A DNA stretch of 8,602 nt from the NCBI GenBank assembly GCA_021782685.1, contig JAJXUQ010000020.1:1-8602 (forward strand), given 5' to 3'. Below, piece by piece: positions 1-5,230 of the stretch. This DNA comes from a bacterium. Its GTDB lineage: Bacteria; Patescibacteriota; Minisyncoccia; Phycocordibacterales; Phycocordibacteraceae. The first letter of the stretch is position 1. Each line of letters opens with the position of its first letter. Under the pieces are notes generated by a model. The model made no database searches, was not told the DNA's origin, and worked only from the letters and a program-made list of their open reading frames with translations. The position numbers were made by a program, and so were the translations under genes.

Positions 1-155
1 ACGGCTGCGTCGCGGCTCATGAGCATGACGCTGACTTCATGGGCGCTACCTGGCGCGTGTATCTCGGCCGGACGAATTCGATGTGGCGCACCCGGTACGA
101 GGTCGTGAAGCTTCTTGACGCGCAGGGGAAGATCGTCGACGCGTTCAGCTACTAG
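1..155 (+). CDS. 3' end of an unidentified protein, possibly with a C-terminal lamin-tail (LTD) domain
   Basis: The open frame enters from the left edge (first full codon at base 3), runs 50 codons and stops at TAG 153-155. The visible tail has a W-R-V-Y-L stretch, then an R-Y-E-V-V-K-L-L-D-A-Q-G-K-I-V-D-A-F-S-Y ending. A final strand of the form V-x-L-L-D-x-x-G-x-x-V-D-x-x-x-Y is typical of the last strands of lamin-tail domains found at the C-terminus of secreted or surface proteins in many bacteria, including Patescibacteria. That assignment is a pattern inference from 50 residues. Codon use matches the neighbouring genes and no other frame is as plausible. An A/G-rich tract with no hairpin follows the stop, so no terminator is seen before the tRNA gene. 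Confidence 0.55.
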   Translation, partial: GCVAAHEHDADFMGATWRVYLGRTNSMWRTRYEVVKLLDAQGKIVDAFSY

Positions 156-197
156 AAAAAAGGGGAGAAAAAGAGTAGATTACAAAAATGCGCCTTC

Positions 198-270
198 GCG
201 CCCGTAGCTCAGCTGGTAGAGCAGCTCCCTTTTAAGGAGAAGGTCGCAGGATCGTAACCTGCCGGGCGCA
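198..270 (+). tRNA. tRNA-Lys (anticodon UUU)
   Basis: A complete cloverleaf can be drawn. The acceptor arm 198-204/263-269 has seven Watson-Crick pairs. The D arm is 207-210/219-222 with G18G19 present. The anticodon arm is 224-228/236-240 with loop 229-235 and anticodon TTT at 231-233. The variable loop is 5 nt (241-245), and the T arm is 246-250/258-262. The discriminator is A270. CCA is not encoded (CAG follows), so it must be added by the CCA-adding enzyme. Two oddities: the first anticodon-stem pair (27-43) is G-A, and the T loop reads ATCGTAA, giving A54 and U58 instead of the near-universal U54/A58. A TAGATT hexamer at 176-181 could be its -10 box, though no good -35 is seen. It converges with holA, whose stop is 14 bases away. 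Confidence 0.93.
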
Positions 271-283
271 CAGAGCTTTCCGT

Positions 284-982
284 TCAGATCGAGAGCGCGA
301 AACGTTCGAGGAGGAGCGGCGCGGCGAGGCCGCTGCGGTGAGAGTCTTGCAGGAGAGAGATGAGCGCGAGCGAAAGGGCGCGCGCTTCGTGCGGCTTCCA
401 TGCGCGGCTCCCTTTTTCCATCAGGTCGCGCGCCTTCCAGTGCAGGAGACCGCAGAGCATTTCCGGAGTGTCGCCCGCACGAAGGGCGCGCGCTACCTCG
501 AGCCAGAGCTTTTCCCGATTCCTCGCCGCAAGCGCGTTCACGAGATTCGAATTGAAGCCCCGCGCGGCTCCGCCGCGCGGGGCTTCATCGAACTTGTATT
601 CGACCTTCGCTTCCCCCGCAAGCGCGCGCGCCTTCGCGGCGGCGAGCCCCGGCGCAAGAATGAGGATGGCATTGTCGGAAGCGGCAAGCATGTCGAGAGA
701 CGCTTCGAGTATGCCCGCCGCGGCTCTTTTCCCGTCTTGGCTTCCCTGCCGCTCCTCTTCTTCTTCGCGCACGGGAGGGAACGGGTCATCGACGAGCACA
801 AGGAGCCTTTTCGCGAAGAGCCCACCGGAGAACGCGGCATCTTCAAGTGCCGCCTGGGTAAGATCTTCGCGCGCGAGCCGCACGTAGGTAAGGTTCTGCT
901 GCTTTGCGCGGGCTTTCGCAACCCACTCAAACGCTTTGGCGCGAGCTTTCGCAGTATCGCTGCCGTGGAAAAAGTAAATCAT
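284..982 (-). CDS. holA: DNA polymerase III delta subunit (HolA-like), short form
   Basis: 232 residues. The N-terminus M-I-Y-F-F-H-G-S-D-T and the later G-G-L-F-A-K-R-L-L-V-L-V-D-D stretch (about 54-66) match the start of the delta clamp-loader fold. The C-terminal part (about 143-188: F-N-S-N-L-V-N-A-L-A-A-R-N through L-L-H-W-K-A-R-D-L-M) matches the collar domain signature. Delta opens the beta sliding clamp inside the clamp-loader complex in the cytoplasm; it carries no Walker A site and none is seen here. Typical HolA proteins are about 330-340 residues, so this is a strongly reduced version. A run of five glutamates (about 73-77) marks a charged linker. The ATG overlaps the polA stop codon as ATGA, indicating translational coupling as the last gene of tsaE-polA-holA. 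No intrinsic terminator is visible after the stop. A perfect palindrome lies inside the gene at 553-587. Confidence 0.8.
   Translation of the reverse strand: MIYFFHGSDTAKARAKAFEWVAKARAKQQNLTYVRLAREDLTQAALEDAAFSGGLFAKRLLVLVDDPFPPVREEEEERQGSQDGKRAAAGILEASLDMLAASDNAILILAPGLAAAKARALAGEAKVEYKFDEAPRGGAARGFNSNLVNALAARNREKLWLEVARALRAGDTPEMLCGLLHWKARDLMEKGSRAWKPHEARALSLALISLLQDSHRSGLAAPLLLERFALSI
553..587. repeat. perfect 16-bp inverted repeat inside holA
   Basis: Arm TGAAGCCCCGCGCGGC (553-568) is followed by the 3-nt loop TCC and the exact reverse complement (572-587). On the coding strand it encodes residues 132-143 (D-E-A-P-R-G-G-A-A-R-G-F), in the linker just before the collar domain. No T-run follows on either strand, so it is not a usual terminator. 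It could be an in-frame palindromic insertion element or a structured mRNA segment. Confidence 0.85.
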
Positions 983-3351
983 AGCGGACGCAGGTCGCCC
1001 CAGTTCGCTCCTGACTTCGTCGAGACGATGATGGGCACCCCGCCCGTCTCCTCGGGAGACAGCACGGACTCCATGATCTCCTTTATCCCCGTACCGAGCG
1101 CGTTCATACGCTCGGTACGGACTTCATACATGAGTTCGTCGTGCACCTGGAGAAGGAGATGCGCATCCTCGCGCGCACCTTCTTTCCCGAGCATCCTGTC
1201 GATGCGCACCATTGCGAGCTTTATGATATCCGCTTGCGTGCCCTGCAGGGGCGCATTGATTGCCATGCGCTCGGCCTGCGCCCGCACGTAAGGCAGCGGC
1301 GACCTCATTTCCGGAAACTGCCGGCGGCGGCCGAACAGGGTTTCCGTATAGCCGTGCGTACGGGCGAAACCCTTGGTCGACTCGAGGTACTCGGAAAGCG
1401 TCTTGAATTGCCCGAAGTACTCGTCATAAAAAGCATGCGTCTCGGCGATCGTAGTGCCGAGTTGCGCCCGGAGCGCGTTGATCCCCATCCCGTAGAGGAC
1501 GCCGAAATTGATGATTTTCGCCCGGCGCCGCATCTCGGTATCGACCGCATCCGGAGCGACGTGGAACACGTGCGCCGCGACCTCTTGGTGCACGTCGCGC
1601 CCGCTCCGGAATATCGCACGGAGCTTTTCGTCTCCCGAGAGGATCGCCGCGAGGCGCAGTTCTATCTGGGAATAATCGAGCGAGAGGAGCGAGAACCCCT
1701 CCGGCGCGACAAACGCGTGCCGTATCGCCCGTCCGCGTTCGGAATGGACCGGGATATTCTGCAGGTTCGGGTTCTGCGAGGCCATGCGGCCGGTCGTGGT
1801 GCCGGTCTGGAGGAAGTCGGCATGCAGGCGGTGTTCCGCGTCGAGCAGGGGCGGGAGGTTTTCGATATACGTCGAGAGCAGCTTCTTCAGTTCCCGGTAC
1901 TCGAGGATGTCCTCGACGATCGGATGCGCGTCGCGGATCTTCTCAAGCTCGCTCTCGCGCGTCGAACGGGCGCCGCCGGCCGTCCTCTTCTGCCGTTCAG
2001 GAACGAGTTTCAGTTCGTCGAAAAGCACTTCGGCAAGCTGCTTCGGCGAGCTCACGTTGAACTCCCGTCCGGCGTCCGTGTAAATCTTCTTCTCGATCCG
2101 TTCGAGTTCGGCGCGATACTCTTTAGCCAATGCGCCGAGGACGCCGGTATCTATGAGCACGCCGCGCGCCTCCATCGCGCGAATGACGGGGATGAGCGGT
2201 TTCTCGATATGCTCATAGACGTCTCGCACCTTCCCGAGCTCGTCGACCTTTTTCTCGAGCGCCGCATACGCGGCATCAAAGGCCCGTTCTTTCGTGAACG
2301 CGAGGATGTCATCGAGCGTCGGGTTCGTGAATTCGGACGAGATGAGCCAGAGCATCACCTGAGCCTCCGCGAACCGCGCGCCGTCGATCTCCTCTTCGGG
2401 CTCGCGTGCCGCCTCATGGGCGGCGTCAGCCGCTTCGAACATCGTCCTGATGCGCGCTTTGAGCGTCCGGAAGCCGAACTCTTCGCACAGCGCGACCATC
2501 TTCCGCACGTCGGCTTTCTCCCGCCACGAGCGCTCGGGAAGCGCGAAAGCGACGGGGGCATCGAGGCGTATCGTCGCGATCGCTTTCGAGAGACGCGCTG
2601 CCTCTTCGTGCTCTTTCAGCAGCATCAGGGTGCGCGCCTTCACCCCTTTCTTCAGGAGAGCGTCATCGCCTTTCTCGAGCTTTGCATACAGGCCTTCGAT
2701 CGTGCCGAAACCGGTCACGAGTTCGGTAGCGGTCTTCTCGCCGATGCCGGGAACCCCTTTGATGTTGTCGGAGGGATCGCCGCGAAGCCCTTTCCAGTCA
2801 GGGATGAGCGCCGGCGGGAAGCCGAACCGCGCGACGACGGCTTTCTCGTCATAGAGGATGGTGTCTTGTATCCCCTTCTTCAGCGTATAAACGCGGACGC
2901 GCTCGTCGTCGACAAGCTGCAGCGTGTCCATATCGCCCGATGCGATGATGACCTCGATATCTTTTTCAGAACGCAGCTTGTGCGCGATGGTACCGAGCAG
3001 GTCGTCGGCTTCGAACCCCTCCCGCTCGTAGATCGGGATCGAGAATGCTTCGAACACTTTGCGGGACTCCCCGATCTGGGACGCGAGCGCGTCATCGGTC
3101 TTCGCGCGCGTTCCCTTGTAGCCTTCGTATGCTTCGTGGCGGATGGTCGGCTTCGGCAGGTCGTAGCAGGCGGCGATATAGTCCGGCTTGAGTTCGGCAA
3201 TGATTTTCAGCAGCATCGCGACAAGCCCGTAGAGCGCTCCGGTCGGCGCGCCCGAGGGGCCGGTAAACTCCGGCAGTGCATGGTATGCGCGGTGGATAAT
3301 CGCGTGCGTATCGAGGAGCACGATGCGTTTTTTCCGTTCCGTCCTAGGCAT
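979..3351 (-). CDS. polA: DNA polymerase I with active 5'-3' exonuclease signature and a vestigial proofreading domain
   Basis: 790 residues; E. coli Pol I has 928 and Taq 832. The 5'-3' exonuclease/flap domain spans about 1-290, with the metal-binding acidic set intact: D14, D64, E114, D116, D117, D140, D142, D192, D195. A helix-3-turn-helix V-P-G-I-G-E-K-T lies near 200-207. The 3'-5' exonuclease region is only about 80 residues (about 305-385), keeps just the C-terminal part of that fold and lacks the DEDD residues, so no proofreading is expected. The polymerase domain is complete: motif A D559 and E564; motif B R608, K612, F616, Y620; motif C H737-D738-E739. Its role is gap filling, RNA primer removal and repair synthesis. 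The start at 3349-3351 was chosen because the conserved N-terminus begins there; the frame is open further upstream but lies within tsaE. It overlaps tsaE by 8 bases and holA by 4, with no clear Shine-Dalgarno, suggesting coupling. Confidence 0.96.
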   Translation of the reverse strand: MPRTERKKRIVLLDTHAIIHRAYHALPEFTGPSGAPTGALYGLVAMLLKIIAELKPDYIAACYDLPKPTIRHEAYEGYKGTRAKTDDALASQIGESRKVFEAFSIPIYEREGFEADDLLGTIAHKLRSEKDIEVIIASGDMDTLQLVDDERVRVYTLKKGIQDTILYDEKAVVARFGFPPALIPDWKGLRGDPSDNIKGVPGIGEKTATELVTGFGTIEGLYAKLEKGDDALLKKGVKARTLMLLKEHEEAARLSKAIATIRLDAPVAFALPERSWREKADVRKMVALCEEFGFRTLKARIRTMFEAADAAHEAAREPEEEIDGARFAEAQVMLWLISSEFTNPTLDDILAFTKERAFDAAYAALEKKVDELGKVRDVYEHIEKPLIPVIRAMEARGVLIDTGVLGALAKEYRAELERIEKKIYTDAGREFNVSSPKQLAEVLFDELKLVPERQKRTAGGARSTRESELEKIRDAHPIVEDILEYRELKKLLSTYIENLPPLLDAEHRLHADFLQTGTTTGRMASQNPNLQNIPVHSERGRAIRHAFVAPEGFSLLSLDYSQIELRLAAILSGDEKLRAIFRSGRDVHQEVAAHVFHVAPDAVDTEMRRRAKIINFGVLYGMGINALRAQLGTTIAETHAFYDEYFGQFKTLSEYLESTKGFARTHGYTETLFGRRRQFPEMRSPLPYVRAQAERMAINAPLQGTQADIIKLAMVRIDRMLGKEGAREDAHLLLQVHDELMYEVRTERMNALGTGIKEIMESVLSPEETGGVPIIVSTKSGANWGDLRPL
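1089..1120. repeat. perfect 12-bp inverted repeat inside the 3' part of polA
   Basis: CCGTACCGAGCG (1089-1100), an 8-nt loop (1101-1108), then CGCTCGGTACGG (1109-1120), an exact reverse complement. It encodes residues 744-755, just after motif C. The protein here is similar in length to other Pol I enzymes, so it does not look like an insertion. Confidence 0.8.
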
Positions 3352-3784
3352 AGGAGATGGTGTGCGTGCCGTCCGGAAGCGCTTCGAGCGAAACGCGCGC
3401 GAAAGGCTCCGGGAGAGCAGCGGAAACTTTCTCCGGCCATTCGAAAAAAACAAGATTCCCGCTCTCCCGCATAAGCTCGTCGAAACCGAGCGCGGCGAGG
3501 TCGCTTCCTGATTCGAGCCGGTACGCGTCTATGTGCACGAGACGCTCGAAACCTCTTCCCTCGGGGAGCTTGTAGATCTTCTCGAGGACGAAGGTAGGGC
3601 TGTTTACCGTCTCTTCGACGCCGAAGGCCTTCGCGACCGCCTTGGTAAAGGCGGTCTTCCCCGCGCCAAGCTCGCCGGAAAGCGTGACGAGGGTCGCGCC
3701 CTGCCCCCGCGCGCGCGCGAGCTTGCGGGAGAATTCTTCCGCTTCCTCCAGAAGCGCGCTTTCATCCAGGATGCTTTTCTTCAT
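3344..3784 (-). CDS. tsaE: tRNA threonylcarbamoyladenosine biosynthesis ATPase TsaE
   Basis: 146 residues, the normal length for this P-loop family. Walker A G-E-L-G-A-G-K-T is at 37-44, followed by the family motifs S-P-T-F (62-65), H-I-D-A-Y-R-L (84-90, with D86) and F-F-E-W-P-E-K-V (113-120, with E115 and W116). TsaE works with TsaB and TsaD to install N6-threonylcarbamoyl on A37 of tRNAs reading ANN codons. The tRNA-Lys in this window (anticodon UUU, A at position 37) is such a substrate type. It is the first gene of the minus-strand operon; its TAG stop overlaps the polA start by 8 bases. There is no Shine-Dalgarno before the ATG. A TACAAT hexamer 7 bases upstream suggests a leaderless or near-leaderless mRNA. 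A perfect 9-bp hairpin (3635-3656) lies over the codons just after Walker A. Confidence 0.95.
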   Translation of the reverse strand: MKKSILDESALLEEAEEFSRKLARARGQGATLVTLSGELGAGKTAFTKAVAKAFGVEETVNSPTFVLEKIYKLPEGRGFERLVHIDAYRLESGSDLAALGFDELMRESGNLVFFEWPEKVSAALPEPFARVSLEALPDGTHTISYA

Positions 3785-3791
3785 AGGATGA

Positions 3792-3797
3792 ATTGTA
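3792..3797 (-). promoter_or_regulatory. putative -10 box for the tsaE-polA-holA operon
   Basis: On the minus strand TACAAT ends 7 bases before the tsaE ATG. A transcript starting at the usual distance would begin at or one base before the start codon. No convincing -35 is seen: the expected place lies in the terminator stem of the upstream lipoprotein gene. The box lies between that terminator and tsaE, which fits a separate operon promoter. Confidence 0.45.
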
Positions 3798-3803
3798 CAA
3801 CCG

Positions 3804-3841
3804 AATAAAAAATGCGCCTGCTCTTGGTATGGAGCAGGCGC
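3804..3841 (-). terminator. intrinsic terminator of the lipoprotein gene
   Basis: Read on the minus strand: a 10-bp perfect stem GCGCCTGCTC/GAGCAGGCGC (3832-3841 with 3814-3823), an 8-nt loop, then A-TTTTTT-A-TT. It lies 7 bases after the lipoprotein stop and separates that gene from the tsaE operon. Confidence 0.93.
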
Positions 3842-3847
3842 GGGCGG

Positions 3848-4090
3848 TCAACGATGCCAATAAAAGAACCACGAAGACTGGTAAGGAGCAGCGTAAGGGT
3901 AGTAATAGGTTGGCGTCGTAGCGTAGCTCGGCGGCGTCGAATAGACGGGCCGGCAATACCAGCCGCTTGCATCGCACACCTTTGCGACGGGCTTTTGGTT
4001 CGGGGGCGCCAGATAGCCTTGTTGATAGGTAGGATATCCGGCGCATCCGGTGAGCGCCGCGGAAACAACGAGAAGAAGGATGAGCTTCAT
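3848..4090 (-). CDS. small tyrosine/proline-rich lipoprotein, function unknown
   Basis: 80 residues. A short signal peptide M-K-L-I-L-L-L-V-V-S-A-A-L-T-G-C ends in a lipobox L-T-G-C, with Cys16 as the predicted lipidation site. The mature part is about 64 residues, rich in Tyr, Pro and Ser, with repeated Y-Y-Y-P-Y / P-S-Y / A-P-Y-Q patches and two further cysteines near the middle (about C39 and C46). It ends W-F-F-Y-W-H-R. No known domain is recognised; it would be membrane-anchored and cell-surface exposed. The start at 4088-4090 is supported by the signal peptide and by GGAG seven bases upstream. A longer in-frame start at 4171 is rejected because it begins inside the IS terminal repeat and would bury the signal peptide. 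It is a single-gene unit with its own promoter and terminator. Confidence 0.85.
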   Translation of the reverse strand: MKLILLLVVSAALTGCAGYPTYQQGYLAPPNQKPVAKVCDASGWYCRPVYSTPPSYATTPTYYYPYAAPYQSSWFFYWHR

Positions 4091-4097
4091 GGTACGT

Positions 4098-4101
4098 CTC
4101 C
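4098..4101 (-). promoter_or_regulatory. Shine-Dalgarno site of the lipoprotein gene
   Basis: GGAG (within GGGAGA, minus strand) lies 7 bases before the ATG. It is the only clear ribosome binding site among the starts in this window and decides the short start of the lipoprotein. Confidence 0.7.
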
Positions 4102-4120
4102 CAGGGTTGAATCTGTTTGA

Positions 4121-4150
4121 ACAATAACACATATGTACCCTGTTCGTCAA
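4121..4150 (-). promoter_or_regulatory. putative sigma70-type promoter of the lipoprotein gene
   Basis: Minus strand: -35 TTGACG (4145-4150), an 18-base spacer, -10 TATTGT (4121-4126), giving a 5' leader of roughly 20-30 bases that contains the Shine-Dalgarno. The -35 lies about 10 bases from the IS30 boundary, so the insertion sequence stopped just short of this promoter. Confidence 0.45.
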
Positions 4151-4166
4151 GTCATCGGGGCCTGAA

Positions 4167-4190
4167 TTCAACCTCCAAACGCACCACTCC
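4167..4190 (+). repeat. left terminal inverted repeat of the IS30-like element
   Basis: TTCAAC, CTCC, AAACGCACCACTCC. It matches the reverse complement of the right end except in the 4-base middle block. The transposase stop codon (4168-4170) and its last codons lie inside it. Confidence 0.88.
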
Positions 4191-5148
4191 AGATTTCTAA
4201 TGGGGTCAGGAATCCATGCCGTTTCCTCGGCCTCGTGTTCAAAGCATACTCCACCGCTGCCAAGTCGTCGTCTGGCACCTGCCTGAAGTCGGTACCTTTC
4301 GGGAAGTAGTCCCGCAGGAGACCGTTCGCATTTTCATTCGCACCTCGCTCTCCTGGGCAATACGGATGGGCGAAGAAGCAGTCGAGCCCGAGCGCTTCTT
4401 CGATCTCCTCCCACCGCTGATTCTCGCTCCCGTTGTCTGTGGTAAGCGTGTGTGCCGGAAGACCGGCAAGCCGGGATACGACAGCCGCCTTGGTCGCTTC
4501 GCTCGTCTTGTCCTTCACTTTCGTCACGAGATACAGCCCGCTCCTGCGTTCGAGCAGCGTATTCACGCCAGGTGCATGATCCCTCGATTCGACGGTGTCG
4601 CCCTCCCAGTCGCCGAGGCGAGAGCGAAGATCGACCACGTTCGGACGGGTCTCGATGGATGGCCCTTTCGGCTTGAAGATGCGCTGTCCCTTGCGAGAGC
4701 CGTGCTTCTGCCGCTTCTTCTGTTTCCTTCGGAGATACGGGCGCAGGTCTTCTTTGCCAGGCTTCACAGAACCGTTGCCGCTCCGATGTACCTGGGCGTA
4801 TACGAACTGGTATATCGCTTCAGGAGAGATCGAATCGATCCCTTCGAGCTTCATGCGTCCGGCGATCTGTTCGGGCGACCAACGCTTCTTCAAATGCTTG
4901 ACGACGTACTGCCGTATCTCCGGGCTCTTCAACCGATCTTCCCGTCCCCGCTTCTTGCGGTTTTCGAGCGCCCGTTCGTTCGCAAGGCGCGGGGTATATA
5001 CCCGCCGTTCAGGTGGCAGGTTCCGAGCGACCTCTCGCACGACGGTCGAATGCGGCCGTCCCAATTCCCGTGCAATCTGCCGTACTGATTTCTTCTCCCA
5101 CAGCCCCTTCTGTATCGCCTCCCGTTCCTCGATGCTCAAATGCGCCAT
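4168..5148 (-). CDS. IS30-family transposase, apparently intact
   Basis: 326 residues, a normal length for IS30 transposases. The N-terminal helix-turn-helix region (about 1-45: L-S-I-E-E-R-E-A-I then S-V-R-Q-I-A-R-E-L-G-R-P-H-S-T-V-V-R-E-V) binds the ends. A second DNA-binding segment near 88-116 (W-S-P-E-Q-I-A through S-P-E-A-I-Y-Q-F-V-Y) and a very basic stretch at 139-160 follow. The DDE catalytic triad is present: D184 in G-D-W-E-G-D-T-V, D238 in T-T-D-N-G-S-E and E272 in N-E-N-A-N-G-L-L-R, with 33 residues between the last two as expected for IS30. The ATG at 5146-5148 has no Shine-Dalgarno. A small hairpin (5153-5167) and a TAACAT hexamer lie just upstream. The stop falls inside the left inverted repeat. 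Codon use is similar to its neighbours, suggesting long residence or a related source. Confidence 0.95.
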   Translation of the reverse strand: MAHLSIEEREAIQKGLWEKKSVRQIARELGRPHSTVVREVARNLPPERRVYTPRLANERALENRKKRGREDRLKSPEIRQYVVKHLKKRWSPEQIAGRMKLEGIDSISPEAIYQFVYAQVHRSGNGSVKPGKEDLRPYLRRKQKKRQKHGSRKGQRIFKPKGPSIETRPNVVDLRSRLGDWEGDTVESRDHAPGVNTLLERRSGLYLVTKVKDKTSEATKAAVVSRLAGLPAHTLTTDNGSENQRWEEIEEALGLDCFFAHPYCPGERGANENANGLLRDYFPKGTDFRQVPDDDLAAVEYALNTRPRKRHGFLTPLEIWSGAFGG

Positions 5149-5152
5149 ATAT

Positions 5153-5167
5153 CCGCTATGTTAGCGG
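5153..5167 (-). promoter_or_regulatory. hairpin and possible -10 box in front of the transposase gene
   Basis: CCGCTA-N3-TAGCGG is a perfect 6-bp palindrome, 4 bases upstream of the transposase ATG. On the minus strand TAACAT (5158-5163) overlaps it and could be the -10 box. The hairpin could hinder translation from read-through transcripts or serve as an operator; this is inference. Confidence 0.35.
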
Positions 5168-5189
5168 AGTGGTGCGTTTACTTGTTGAA
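5166..5189 (+). repeat. right terminal inverted repeat of the IS30-like element
   Basis: GGAGTGGTGCGTTT, ACTT, GTTGAA. This is the reverse complement of the left repeat with 20 of 24 bases matching. Confidence 0.88.
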
Positions 5190-5215
5190 CTCGCTGGGGG
5201 CAGGTTTCGCGGCGA

Positions 5216-5230
5216 TGGTATGATGCTTCC
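5216..5230 (+). promoter_or_regulatory. extended -10 promoter of pilB, leaderless type
   Basis: TGG followed by TATGAT (5219-5224) fits an extended -10 (TGnTATAAT-like). Exactly six bases (GCTTCC) separate it from the ATG at 5231, placing the expected transcription start on the A of the start codon. No Shine-Dalgarno and no -35 match are seen; the -35 position is a G-run at the IS edge. The same arrangement recurs at yebC. Confidence 0.6.

Larger units (their letters stand above)
4161..5195 (-). mobile_element. complete IS30-family insertion sequence
   Basis: The element has one transposase gene filling nearly its whole length and imperfect terminal inverted repeats (4167-4190 and 5166-5189, 20 of 24 bases matching). 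The core from repeat to repeat is 1023 bp. The outer edges are uncertain. If the ends are 4161 and 5195, both flanks carry GGGG (4157-4160 and 5196-5199), which could be the target duplication, but a G-run is weak evidence. The right end resembles IS30-type termini (TTCAAC...AACGCACCACT). The transposase reads intact, so the copy may still be mobile. It sits between the divergently oriented lipoprotein and pilB genes. Confidence 0.9.

Noticed and set aside
338..1291. A 317-codon plus-strand open frame across holA and the end of polA
   Set aside because: It runs antisense across two overlapping real genes and has an arginine-rich shadow-type composition.
3352..3453. Upstream extension of polA (34 extra residues)
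   Set aside because: The extension lies within tsaE, is basic and unlike Pol I. The family N-terminus begins at the ATG at 3349-3351.
1141..3474. A 777-codon open frame on the plus strand opposite polA
   Set aside because: It is antisense to an unmistakable polA with all catalytic motifs. GC-rich codon bias keeps the opposite frame open, and its translation is arginine/histidine-rich with no recognisable domain.
4091..4171. Longer start for the lipoprotein gene at 4171
   Set aside because: It begins in the IS terminal repeat and would put 27 residues before the signal peptide. The inner ATG has GGAG at good spacing.
4216..5088. A 290-codon plus-strand open frame opposite the transposase
   Set aside because: Shadow of the intact IS30 transposase; no start signal and no family features.
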